Shown here in pieces: positions 40,372 to 48,475 of a stretch of DNA of 64,000 bases. Location of the stretch: the NCBI RefSeq assembly GCF_042653545.1, contig NZ_JBHSIS010000020.1, positions 248,001 through 312,000 on the forward strand, written 5' to 3'. Under the pieces are notes generated by a model that saw nothing but the letters and a program-made list of their open reading frames with translations, made no database searches and was not told where the DNA came from. Each line of letters begins with the position of its first letter. Position 1 is the stretch's first letter. Position numbers and translations under genes: made by a program. Source of the stretch: Actinophytocola glycyrrhizae. GTDB taxonomy: Bacteria; Actinomycetota; Actinomycetes; Mycobacteriales; Pseudonocardiaceae.

Positions 40372-41010
40372 GTGACGGAACCCGAGGTGCCGCTGCGCGC
40401 GGACGCGCGCCGCAACCGCGACCAGATCCTGGTGGCGGCGCGCGAGATTTTCGCCGAGCGCGGCGCCGAGGTGCCGATGGAGGAGATCGCGCGGCGGGCT
40501 TCGGTCGGCGTCGGCACCCTGTACCGGCGGTTCGTCGACCGGGACGCGTTGATCCGCGCGGTCTTCCGGGACACCTTCCAGGCCGTCGCCGACGAGACCA
40601 GGGCAGCGCTCACCGAGGAGCGGACCGCGTGGGCGGCACTGACGCGGATCATGCGCCAGTCGGCGTGGCTGCACGTGAGCGTGCAGGCCAAGTCGCCGAG
40701 GGTGACGGCCGTGGTGGGGTCCGACGAGGAGACCTCGCGGGTGCGGGACGAGTTGCTCGACATGCTCGACGAGGTGGTGCACAGGGCGCAGGAGGAGGGC
40801 AGCCTGCGCCGCGACGTCGGCGTCGGCGACCTCGCGACGCTGTTCGTGTCGGTCGTGCACCAGAACCAGTCGGTCACGCGGGACTCGGCGGGGTTCGTGC
40901 CCGGTCGGGTGCTGGGCATCATGATGGACGGGTTGCGCGCGCCGGCGCACGACGAGCTGCCCGGCCGCCCACTGACCCGGGACGACCTCGAGTTCGGCCC
41001 TCCCGGCTAG
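40372..41010 (+). CDS. TetR-family regulator, divergent from the P450
   Basis: A 212-residue regulator: ARRNRDQILVAAREIFAERGAEVPMEEIARRASVGVGTLYRRFVDRDALIRA is the DNA-binding domain. The GTG at 40372 is the best start because the family begins a few residues before RRNRDQI. The C-terminal half has the TetR_C_SbtR style (GDLATLFVSVVHQNQSVTRD). Divergent layout with the P450 suggests that it represses that gene until a substrate-like ligand appears. The stop codon is the first base of a dispersed repeat. Confidence 0.9.
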   Translation: MTEPEVPLRADARRNRDQILVAAREIFAERGAEVPMEEIARRASVGVGTLYRRFVDRDALIRAVFRDTFQAVADETRAALTEERTAWAALTRIMRQSAWLHVSVQAKSPRVTAVVGSDEETSRVRDELLDMLDEVVHRAQEEGSLRRDVGVGDLATLFVSVVHQNQSVTRDSAGFVPGRVLGIMMDGLRAPAHDELPGRPLTRDDLEFGPPG

Positions 41011-41042
41011 ACGATTGATTCCGTGAAGATCATGTGAAGTGA
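41010..41042 (+). repeat. 33 bp dispersed repeat, copy B
   Basis: The same sequence as 10367-10399 (minus strand) with three differences. It begins at the last base of the TetR stop codon. No open reading frame runs through it, so its meaning is structural or regulatory. Confidence 0.75.
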
Positions 41043-41128
41043 CTTGGCGTACGGACCCGTCATCAGGCACGACCCCCACACCCACGCGGGTGCTCGAGAC
41101 GGGGCTGGGCCGGTGCCGTGAATGGGCC

Positions 41129-41153
41129 GTTCAGGGCGCTCAGCGCCCTGAAC
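41129..41153. terminator. 12 bp perfect palindrome between convergent genes
   Basis: GTTCAGGGCGCT, one base, AGCGCCCTGAAC. It lies between the convergent TetR and acetate kinase genes, so it can end transcription from both sides. A partial repeat, CTTTCAGGGCATTG, follows. Such CAGGGC palindromes look like members of a genome-wide repeat type. Confidence 0.6.
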
Positions 41154-41245
41154 GCGCCTTTCAGGGCATTGCCACCCCGTCAACGCGCCTTAGCGCCAAA
41201 GCCCGGGTCCCCGCGCACGGTGGCATCGGCCTGGTCTTGCGACGG

Positions 41246-42331
41246 TCAGGGACCGAGGGCCCCTTCCGGCGACAGGGAACGTACCTGGCGCGCGATCTCG
41301 ACGTCCTCCCGCGCGGTGACCACGAACGTCCGCACGGCCGCGCCCTGTGCGGTGATCTCCGTGTCACCGGCCACGGCCGCGTCGGTGTCGATCGCGACGC
41401 CGAGGAACGCCAGCCCGGCGGCCGCCCCGGCACGCACGGCGGGCTGGTGCTCACCGACCCCACCGGTGAACACCAGCACGTCCAGCCCGTTCATGGCCGC
41501 CGCCATCGCGGCGATCTCGCGCCGCAGCCGGTGCAGGTACACCGCGAGCGCGGGCCGGGCGGCCTCGTCCGCGACGACGTCCCGCAGGTCGCCGCTGCCG
41601 CCGGTCAACCCGGCCAGGCCACTGCGGTGCTCGAGCACGTCGGACAGCTCGTCGGCCGACACTCCGCTGTGGTGCAGCAGCCACAGCACGAGCCCGGGAT
41701 CCACGTCACCCGACCGGGTGGCCATCACCAGCCCGGCCAGCGGCGTGAACCCCATGGTCGTGTCGACGGACCGGTCACCGGCGATCGCCGTCAGCGACGC
41801 TCCCGAGCCGAGGTGGCAGCTGACGATCCGCCTGTCCGGCCCCGCCAGCTGTCCCACCCGCCGCGCGACGTGCGCGTGGGACAGGCCGTGGAAGCCGTAG
41901 CGGCGCAGCGACCACCGTTCGTTCCACTCACGCGGCAGGGCGTACGTCCGCGCCGCGGCGGGCAGGTCGTGGTGGAAGGCGGTGTCGAAGCACGCCACCG
42001 CGGGCACACCGGGCAGGACCGTGCCGACGGCGTCGATCCCGGCGACCCCGCGGGGCTGGTGCAGTGGTGCCAGTTCGGTGAGACCGGCGATGCGGTCGCG
42101 GACGTCCTGGTCGAGGAGCACCGGTGTGGTCAGGTCGGCGCCGCCGTGCACGATCCGGTGCCCGACGGCGTCGACCCCGGGGAGCCCGTCGACGAACGCC
42201 TTGATGTCGTCGGTCCTGTCGCCACCGGACCACCGTTCGATGGTCGTCGCGTCGACGACCTCGTCGGTGTCGTCGAGCAGCGCCAGCTTGAGGCTGGACG
42301 AGCCCGCGTTGACCACCAGGACGTTCGTCAT
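41246..42331 (-). CDS. ackA: Acetate kinase
   Basis: A kinase of 361 residues that makes ATP and acetate from acetyl phosphate. Family marks are VNAGSSSLKLALLD at the start, RYGFHGLSHAHVARR, CHLGSGASLTAI and FTGGVGEHQPAVR near the end. It is slightly shorter than the usual 400 residues. The preceding phosphoketolase stop overlaps its start by one base, so the two form an operon that turns sugar phosphates into acetyl phosphate and ATP. Confidence 0.93.
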   Translation of the reverse strand: MTNVLVVNAGSSSLKLALLDDTDEVVDATTIERWSGGDRTDDIKAFVDGLPGVDAVGHRIVHGGADLTTPVLLDQDVRDRIAGLTELAPLHQPRGVAGIDAVGTVLPGVPAVACFDTAFHHDLPAAARTYALPREWNERWSLRRYGFHGLSHAHVARRVGQLAGPDRRIVSCHLGSGASLTAIAGDRSVDTTMGFTPLAGLVMATRSGDVDPGLVLWLLHHSGVSADELSDVLEHRSGLAGLTGGSGDLRDVVADEAARPALAVYLHRLRREIAAMAAAMNGLDVLVFTGGVGEHQPAVRAGAAAGLAFLGVAIDTDAAVAGDTEITAQGAAVRTFVVTAREDVEIARQVRSLSPEGALGP

Positions 42332-44715
42332 CAGTAGGGCCACACCCAGTCGCGGACCTCTGGGAGGTCCTCGCCGTGTTCGCGGGTCCACTGGTGGTGG
42401 CGGGCCCGCAGGTCGGCCATGCGCTGGCGGACCCGCGCTGTTCGTGAGCCGAGGTGTGGCACCCGGTCGAGGGTGTCGGTGACGAGTTGGAAGCGGTCGA
42501 GGTCGTTGAGCACCAGCATGTCGAAGGGTGTGGTGGTGGTGCCTTCTTCTTTGTAGCCGCGGACGTGGATGTTGTGGTGGTTGGTGCGGCGGTAGGTCAG
42601 CCGGTGGATGAGCCACGGGTAGCCGTGGTAGGCGAAGATGACGGGCTTGTCCGTGGTGAACATGGCGTCGAACTCGGGGTCGGTCATGCCGTGCGGGTGT
42701 TCGGTGTGGGGTTGCAGGCGCATCAGGTCGACGACGTTGACCACCCGCACCTTCAGGTCGGGTAGTTGTTCACGCAGGATCGCCGTGGCGGCCATGACCT
42801 CCAGGGTCGGTGCGTCACCGGCGCAGGCGAGCACGACGTCGGGCTCCTCACCGTCGTGCTCGTTGCCTGCCCAGTCCCAGATACCCGCGCCGCGGGTGGC
42901 GTGCAGGACGGCTTCGTCCATGGGCAGCCAGTCGGGGGTCTGGTTCTTGCCCGCGACGACGACGTTGACGTAGTCGCGGCTTTTCAGGCAGTGGTCGGCG
43001 ACCGAGAGCAGGGTGTTGGTGTCCGGTGGCAGGTAGACGCGGATGACCTCGGCTTTCTTGTTCATGACGTGGTCGATGAACCCGGGGTCCTGGTGGGAGA
43101 AGCCGTTGTGGTCCTGGCGCCAGACGTGGGAGGTGAGCAGGTAGTTCAGGGAGGCGACCGGTCGCCGCCAGGGGAGCGCTTTGCTGGTCTTGAGCCATTT
43201 GGCGTGCTGGTTGAACATGGAGTCGATGATGTGGATGAACGCTTCGTAGCAGGAGAACAGGCCGTGGCGGCCGGTGAGCAGGTAGCCCTCCAGAAAGCCC
43301 TGGCACAGGTGCTCGGAGAGCACCTCGACGACGCGGCCGTCGTGGGCGAGGTGCTCGTCGACCGGCAGCACCTCGGCCTGCCATTGTTTGCCGGTTTCCT
43401 CGTAGACGGCGTCGAGTCGGTTGGACGCGGTCTCGTCGGGCCCGAAGATCCGGAAGTTGCGGGTGTCGGCGTTGTCGCGGACGACGTCGCGTAGCCAGCG
43501 GCCGAGCACGCGGGTCGGTTCGGAGGTCGTGGCGCCGTGCTTGTCGACCTCGGCGGCGTAGCGGCGGAAGTCGGGCAGTTCGAGCGGGCGCAGGAGCAGG
43601 CCGCCGTTGGCGTGCGGGTTGGCACCCATCCTGCGGTCACCGTCTGGGACGGTGGCGAGCAGGTCGGCTATGGGTGCGCCGTTGTCGGTGAACAGTTCCT
43701 CGGGGTGGTAGGAGCGCAGCCACTGCTCCAGGAGTGCGAGGTGCTCGGAGTTGTCGCGCACTCCGGACAGCGGCACCTGGTGGGCCCGCCAGGTGCCGGT
43801 GACCTGCACACCGTCCACTTCGGATGGGCCGGTCCAGCCCTTGGGGGAGCGGAGCACGATCAGCGGCCACCGCGGCCGGTCGCGGTCGCCGCCGGCGCGG
43901 GCGCGCTGCTGGATGTCGCGGATCTCGTCCAGGGCCTCGTCAAGCGCGGCGGCCATGTCCTGGTGGACCTGCTCGGTGTCGGTGTCGATGTCGCAGGTGA
44001 CGTAGCGGGGGGCGTAGCCATAGCCGCGGAACAGGGCGTCCAGTTCGTCCTGGGGGATGCGGGCCAGGATGGTGGGGTTGGCGATCTTGTAGCCGTTGAG
44101 GTGCAGGACCGGCAGGACCGCGCCGTCGGTGGCCGGGTTGAGGAACTTGTTGGCGTGCCAGCTGGCCGCCAGTGGCCCGGTCTCGGCTTCGCCGTCGCCG
44201 ACCACGCACGCCACGACCAGGTCGGGGTTGTCGAACGCGGCACCGAACGCGTGGGCGAGCGAGTAGCCCAGCTCACCGCCCTCGTGGATCGAGCCGGGCA
44301 CCTCCGGTGCGACATGGCTGGGGACCCCGCCGGGGAAGGAGAACTGGCGGAACAACTCCCGCATACCCTGCTCGTCGCGTTGCACCGCCGGGTTCGCAGC
44401 GGTGTAGCTGCCTTCCAACCACGTGTTCGCCAGCATCGCCGGCCCACCATGCCCGGGCCCGACCACATACATCGTGTTCAGGTCCCGCGCCCGGATCACC
44501 CGGTTCAGATGCGCGTACAGGAAGTTCAGACCCGGTGTGGTGCCCCAATGCCCGAGCAGCCGGGGCTTGATGTGCTCACGACACAACGGCTCGGTCAGCA
44601 ACGGATTGTCAAGCAGATAGATCTGCCCCACGGACAAATAGTTCGCAGCCCGCCAGTACGCGTCGAGCACCCTCAGCGCCTGCCGGTCGAGTGGCCCGTC
44701 CGTGTTGTCTGTCAC
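42331..44715 (-). CDS. xfp: Phosphoketolase (xylulose-5-phosphate/fructose-6-phosphate)
   Basis: A thiamine-diphosphate enzyme of 794 residues that cleaves xylulose-5-phosphate or fructose-6-phosphate to acetyl phosphate and a shorter sugar phosphate. Marks are RPRLLGHWGTTPGLNFLYAHLNR-like text at residues 49-72, GPGHGGPAMLANTWLEGSY, and the cofactor motif VVGDGEAETGPLAASWHANKF. The C-terminal domain includes RRTNHHNIHVRGYKEEGTTTTPFDM. It is complete. With acetate kinase it forms a short bypass that yields ATP from sugars without the lower glycolysis. Confidence 0.95.
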   Translation of the reverse strand: MTDNTDGPLDRQALRVLDAYWRAANYLSVGQIYLLDNPLLTEPLCREHIKPRLLGHWGTTPGLNFLYAHLNRVIRARDLNTMYVVGPGHGGPAMLANTWLEGSYTAANPAVQRDEQGMRELFRQFSFPGGVPSHVAPEVPGSIHEGGELGYSLAHAFGAAFDNPDLVVACVVGDGEAETGPLAASWHANKFLNPATDGAVLPVLHLNGYKIANPTILARIPQDELDALFRGYGYAPRYVTCDIDTDTEQVHQDMAAALDEALDEIRDIQQRARAGGDRDRPRWPLIVLRSPKGWTGPSEVDGVQVTGTWRAHQVPLSGVRDNSEHLALLEQWLRSYHPEELFTDNGAPIADLLATVPDGDRRMGANPHANGGLLLRPLELPDFRRYAAEVDKHGATTSEPTRVLGRWLRDVVRDNADTRNFRIFGPDETASNRLDAVYEETGKQWQAEVLPVDEHLAHDGRVVEVLSEHLCQGFLEGYLLTGRHGLFSCYEAFIHIIDSMFNQHAKWLKTSKALPWRRPVASLNYLLTSHVWRQDHNGFSHQDPGFIDHVMNKKAEVIRVYLPPDTNTLLSVADHCLKSRDYVNVVVAGKNQTPDWLPMDEAVLHATRGAGIWDWAGNEHDGEEPDVVLACAGDAPTLEVMAATAILREQLPDLKVRVVNVVDLMRLQPHTEHPHGMTDPEFDAMFTTDKPVIFAYHGYPWLIHRLTYRRTNHHNIHVRGYKEEGTTTTPFDMLVLNDLDRFQLVTDTLDRVPHLGSRTARVRQRMADLRARHHQWTREHGEDLPEVRDWVWPY

Positions 44716-44902
44716 CGGTGTCCTCTTCCCATGGTCGGCTCGTGGCGTTGAGTGCCCGGCCGGAGCCGGTCCTATGCCTGGTTCCGCAGGTCACCTCCGA
44801 GCGGAAGCCGGACTGGGCTAGGTTGGCGGTGACGGTCCCGCTCCGGGGCCGTTCCGGACGAGCGCGTCGTACCCGGCCACGCGAAGACGACGCGACACCA
44901 CC

Positions 44903-45217
44903 ATGAACTGGATCATTCTCGTCGTTTCCGGCCTGTTCGAGACGGTCTGGGCCATCGCGCTCGGCAAGAGTGCGGGCTTCACCCGGCTCGTGCCGTCCGT
45001 CGTGTTCGTCGTCGCGCTCGTGCTGAGCATGGGCGGTCTCGCCGCCGCCATGCGCTCCATTCCGATCGGCACCGCCTACGCGGTGTGGGTCGGCATCGGC
45101 GCGGTCGGCACCGCCGTGTTCGGCATGCTGTACCTGGAAGAACCGGCCACCGTCGCGCGGGTGTGCTGCCTGCTGCTGATCGTCGCCGGCGTGGTGGGCC
45201 TGAAACTGGCCCACTGA
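44903..45217 (+). CDS. SMR family protein, SugE/Gdx type
   Basis: A 104-residue four-helix protein. The essential Glu stands in GLFETVWAIALGKSAGFTRLVPS, and the third helix carries IGTAYAVWVGIGAVGTAVFG. These are the marks of the SugE/Gdx branch, whose well-studied members export guanidinium. It is alone; no regulator lies next to it. The 187 bp in front of it were checked for a guanidine riboswitch without a convincing match. Confidence 0.9.
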   Translation: MNWIILVVSGLFETVWAIALGKSAGFTRLVPSVVFVVALVLSMGGLAAAMRSIPIGTAYAVWVGIGAVGTAVFGMLYLEEPATVARVCCLLLIVAGVVGLKLAH

Positions 45218-45391
45218 ACCGGTTCGCAGAACTGGACGCAGGACGCTTCAAACGAGAACGACGAGATCTTCGCGAAGACGGCCCCGGAGACGGGTGCCGC
45301 GCACCCGCTCTACAGCGGCTTCGCGGACCACTTCAACGACGCCCACGACTACGGCGTCACGTGCACCATCGGCAACTACCCCTGCGAGTAG
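45218..45391 (+). pseudogene. Remnant of a phospholipase D-like protein C-terminus
   Basis: Directly after the SMR stop and in the same frame, 57 codons encode TGSQNWTQDASNENDEIFAKT and end at a TAG (45389-45391). The pattern TGSxNWT...NDE is what follows the second HKD motif of phospholipase D-like proteins, but the HKD motifs themselves and any start codon are missing. The end has two Cys (CTIGNYPCE), fitting a secreted protein. This is a truncated gene left after deletion. Confidence 0.6.
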
Positions 45392-45497
45392 TCACCCGAA
45401 CGGCTGGACAACACGTCCCACCGGAGGGCCTCCCTGGCGCGAAGCGGATTTCCGTGGCTTGAATGGAAACACGGCGGAACACAAGGGGGACATCACC

Positions 45498-45815
45498 ATG
45501 ATCGTGCGGCGCGTGACCACTTCGGTGATCGCCATGGCCGCGTCCCTGACGTTGGTCGTGACCACGTCGGGGCCGGCAGCGGCCGCCACCGGCCGGTTCC
45601 TGGTCGGCGCCGAGCCGGTGCTGACCGATCCCGAGGACTATCGGTGCTATCCGCTGGACATCAAGAAGAACTTCCAGCTGGTCAACGAGACGAGCGGCCA
45701 GGCGAGCATCTACTGGGGGCGGGAGTGCATGAACTACTCCTTCGGCCTCCGGTCCGGTGCGAGCACCGGCGAGTTCCAGTACGACTCGGCCAACAGCGTG
45801 AGCTTCGGCCTCTGA
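45498..45815 (+). CDS. Small secreted protein of unknown function
   Basis: A 105-residue protein with a clear signal peptide (MIVRRVTTSVIAMAASLTLVVTTSGPAAAAT, cleaved near AAA-AT). The mature part of about 75 residues has two Cys (in YRCYPL and RECMNYS) that may form a disulphide, and reads NFQLVNETSGQASIYWGRECMNYSF, which is beta-rich. I do not recognise a family. AAGGGGGA precedes the ATG. It stands alone between a gene remnant and the two-component system. Confidence 0.78.
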   Translation: MIVRRVTTSVIAMAASLTLVVTTSGPAAAATGRFLVGAEPVLTDPEDYRCYPLDIKKNFQLVNETSGQASIYWGRECMNYSFGLRSGASTGEFQYDSANSVSFGL

Positions 45816-45892
45816 CGACCAGGACCGTCGGCGAGTCAGGACGCAAGTAGTAGTCGCCGTGGAACCCTGTGCGGGATCTCCGGCGCGGGGCA

Positions 45893-46537
45893 CTAGCGCA
45901 GGATGCCTTCGTGGAGGGCTCTGAGCACCGCCTTGGTTCGGTCGCGGGCGCCGAGTTTGAGCAGGATCGTCGACACGTGGTTCTTGACCGTGCCCTCCGC
46001 GAGGAACAGCAGCTCCGCGATCTCGCGGTTGGTGTAGCTCTGCGCCATGAGGCGCAGCACCTCCAGCTCCCGGTCGGTGAGGTCCTGCACCGGCGCGGCG
46101 TCCACGCCGGCGGGTGGCGGGCCGGACCGGATCGCCCGCACGAGCAGGTCGGTGATGGCGGGTGCGATGAGCGTGCCGCCGCCTGCCAGCGTCGCGACGG
46201 CCCTGGTCAGCTGTTCGAGGGTGACGTCCTTGAGCAGGTAGCCGCGGGCGCCGGCACGCAGCGCGTCGAGCACGAGGGTGTCGTCGTCGAAGGTGGTCAG
46301 CACGAGCACCGGCAGGTCGATGCCCCGCTCCCGCAACCGGTTGAGCGTCCAGATGCCGTCGTGGCGCGGCATCCGCAGGTCGAGCAGGACCACGTCGGGC
46401 CTGGTCTCCTCGATGGCGACGATGGCGGCGGTGCCGTCGCCTGCCTCGCCGACCACCTCGATCCCGGCCATGCCGAGCAGCGTGCGGATACCGTGGCGGA
46501 CCAGGGTCTGGTCGTCGACGAGCACGACGCGGGTCAT
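45893..46537 (-). CDS. Response regulator, NarL/FixJ family
   Basis: A 214-residue response regulator. The receiver domain shows VVLVDDQTLVRHG with the acidic pair, the phosphorylated Asp in PDVVLLDLRMPRHDG, and Lys in YLLKDVT. The C-terminal LuxR-type helix-turn-helix reads LTDRELEVLRLMAQSYTNREIAELLFLAEGTVKNHVSTI. Its start overlaps the kinase stop by four bases. With the kinase it probably controls the divergent ABC exporter. Confidence 0.93.
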   Translation of the reverse strand: MTRVVLVDDQTLVRHGIRTLLGMAGIEVVGEAGDGTAAIVAIEETRPDVVLLDLRMPRHDGIWTLNRLRERGIDLPVLVLTTFDDDTLVLDALRAGARGYLLKDVTLEQLTRAVATLAGGGTLIAPAITDLLVRAIRSGPPPAGVDAAPVQDLTDRELEVLRLMAQSYTNREIAELLFLAEGTVKNHVSTILLKLGARDRTKAVLRALHEGILR

Positions 46538-47640
46538 CGCACCGGCACCGTCGCCGTGACCCGGAAGCCTGCCGCGCCGTCGTAGTCGACCGCACCACCG
46601 AGCGCGGCGACGCGCTCGCTCAACCCGCGCAACCCGTTGCCTACGCGGACCTCGAGGGCGCCGCGCCCGTCGTCCGCCGCGGTCATCCGGATGTGGCCGC
46701 CATCGCGCACCACGTCGACGCGCAGCGCGCCGGCGTGCCCGTGCCGCAGCGTGTTCGTGACGATCTCCTGCATCGCCCGCACCAGCACGGCCGTCTGCTC
46801 CTCGTCGGTGGTGACGGCGTCGTCGATGTCGACCGTGACGGCCAGCCCCGGCACCTGCCTGCCGACCCGGCGCAGCGCCTCGGCCAGGTCGGTGGCGTGC
46901 TCGGTGCGCAGGGTGCCGACGGTCGCGCGGACGTCGGCGAGCAGGTCCCGCGCCACCCGGTTGGCCCGCTCGACGTGCTCGCGCGCCGGGTCCTCCGCGC
47001 GGTGCCGCGCGGCTTCGAGCTCCAGCGTCAGCACGGTGAGCTGGTGCCCGATGAGGTCGTGCAGCTCCCTGGAGATCCGCAGCCGTTCCGCGGTGCGCGC
47101 CGACTCCTCCAGCAGCACCCCGGCGGCCCGCAGCTCCACGTTGACCTCGACCAGCTGGCGGCGGCTCCTGCGCTCCCGCTGTGCCGCCGCGATGCTGAGC
47201 ACGCTCGCGAGCTGGATCAGCGCGTAGAAACCGCCGACGGTCAGCACCGTGACGGTGTCCGCGCTCTGCCTGGCCGTGGTCACGGCGACGACCACGGTGT
47301 TCGCGCACGCCACGGCGATCGCGACCGGCACACCGACGAGCTCGGCGCCCAGCGCCGCGAGCACGACCAGCAGGATCGGCAGCAACCCGGCACCCGGCGC
47401 GGACACGACAAGACCCCAGCCGACCACGACCGCCAGCCCGTACAGCGGGTACCGCAAGGCGGCCCGGTCGTCGGCGAACACCGCCAGCAGCGCCGCCGCG
47501 AGCACCGTGGCGAACCCGGCGAGCCACACCGCCCGCGGCACCCCGGGCTCGGTGGCGCCAAGCACCACGGGTGCCCCGACGCCGACGCACACGACGAGCA
47601 TCGCGAGCCCCGACCACTCGTCCGGTCCCAAACGGCTCAT
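46534..47640 (-). CDS. Sensor histidine kinase (HisKA_3, NarX/DesK-like)
   Basis: A 368-residue kinase with about six membrane segments in its first 150 residues. The phospho-acceptor His lies in ERLRISRELHDLIGHQLTVL, and the ATPase domain shows EIVTNTLRHGHAG and DDGRGALEVRVGNGLRGLSERV. The few external loops suggest sensing of membrane state, as in LiaS/DesK-like kinases. It is divergent from an ABC exporter pair, the usual target of such systems. A short TGGTCGCGATCA dyad lies at 47690-47701 between them. Confidence 0.92.
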   Translation of the reverse strand: MSRLGPDEWSGLAMLVVCVGVGAPVVLGATEPGVPRAVWLAGFATVLAAALLAVFADDRAALRYPLYGLAVVVGWGLVVSAPGAGLLPILLVVLAALGAELVGVPVAIAVACANTVVVAVTTARQSADTVTVLTVGGFYALIQLASVLSIAAAQRERRSRRQLVEVNVELRAAGVLLEESARTAERLRISRELHDLIGHQLTVLTLELEAARHRAEDPAREHVERANRVARDLLADVRATVGTLRTEHATDLAEALRRVGRQVPGLAVTVDIDDAVTTDEEQTAVLVRAMQEIVTNTLRHGHAGALRVDVVRDGGHIRMTAADDGRGALEVRVGNGLRGLSERVAALGGAVDYDGAAGFRVTATVPVR

Positions 47641-47689
47641 GCAGACACCCTAGGGAACCGGACACAACGGGCGGGGGTGCCGATGGTCA

Positions 47690-47701
47690 TGGTCGCGATC
47701 A
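47690..47701. promoter_or_regulatory. Weak dyad in the kinase/ABC divergent region
   Basis: TGGTCGCGATCA has five of six matching positions around TCGCGA and lies between the kinase and ABC starts. It may be a binding site of the response regulator. Confidence 0.3.
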
Positions 47702-47752
47702 CTGACCGGCGGCACCCGCGCCCGGCACGCCGCCGCACCTAGCGTCGCCGCC

Positions 47753-48475
47753 ATGACCGAACCGGCCATCCTCGTGGCACACCTGCACAAGCGGTACGGC
47801 GACGTCGTCGCGGTCGACGACGTCAGCCTGCGCGTCGAACCGGGTGAGGTGGTGGCGATCGTCGGTGCCAACGGCGCGGGCAAGACGTCGACGGTGGAGA
47901 TGGTCGCCGGGTTGCGGACCCCCGACCGCGGCCGGATCCGCGTGCTCGGTCTCGACCCGGTGCGGGACCGCGCCGCGCTGCGGCAGGTGCTGGGCGTGCA
48001 GCTGCAGGAGCCGTACCTGCACCACGCGCTCACCGTCGCCGAGCTCGTCGACCTGTACCGCAGCTTCTACCGCGCCCCGAGACCGGCCGCCGAGCTGCTC
48101 GACATGGTCGAGATGGGTGAGCACCGCGCCGTCCGCTTCGAACGGCTCTCCGGCGGCCAGCAGCAGCGGCTGTCGATCGCGCTCGCGCTCGTGGGCCGGC
48201 CGAGGGTGGTGATCCTCGACGAGCTGACGACCGGCCTCGACCCCCGCGCCAGGCGGCGGGTGTGGGCCGCGATCGACGGGCTGCGCGAGGAGACCGTGCT
48301 GCTGGTGAGCCACGCGATGGACGAGGTGGAACGGCTGTGCGACCGGGTCGCGGTGCTCGACCGCGGCCGGATCGTCGCGCTCGGCCCGCCAGCCGACCTG
48401 GTCGCCGCCGCCGGCGTGGCCAACCTCGAGGAGACCTTCATGGCACTGACCGGAACAGAACCGGAGGAGATGTGA
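47753..48475 (+). CDS. ABC transporter ATP-binding protein
   Basis: A 240-residue ATPase of the drug/lipid export type. Walker A is GANGAGKTS, the signature is RLSGGQQQRLSIALALVGRP, and Walker B is VVILDELTTGLDPRARR. The C-terminal tail ANLEETFMALTGTEPEE is usual. The permease start (GTG) overlaps its stop by four bases. Divergence from the two-component system suggests regulated expression under membrane or antibiotic stress. Confidence 0.93.
   Translation: MTEPAILVAHLHKRYGDVVAVDDVSLRVEPGEVVAIVGANGAGKTSTVEMVAGLRTPDRGRIRVLGLDPVRDRAALRQVLGVQLQEPYLHHALTVAELVDLYRSFYRAPRPAAELLDMVEMGEHRAVRFERLSGGQQQRLSIALALVGRPRVVILDELTTGLDPRARRRVWAAIDGLREETVLLVSHAMDEVERLCDRVAVLDRGRIVALGPPADLVAAAGVANLEETFMALTGTEPEEM

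Noticed and set aside
44716..44902. Guanidine riboswitch in front of the SugE-type SMR gene
   Set aside because: A CTAGG word and ACGG/ACGA loops are present, but the stems needed for ykkC-I or mini-ykkC could not be drawn without mismatches. A covariance-model search would decide.
46538..47665. Apparent fusion of a long N-terminal part to the response regulator
   Set aside because: The upstream part is an out-of-frame reading of the histidine kinase gene. The regulator starts at ATG 46537 with a normal receiver domain.
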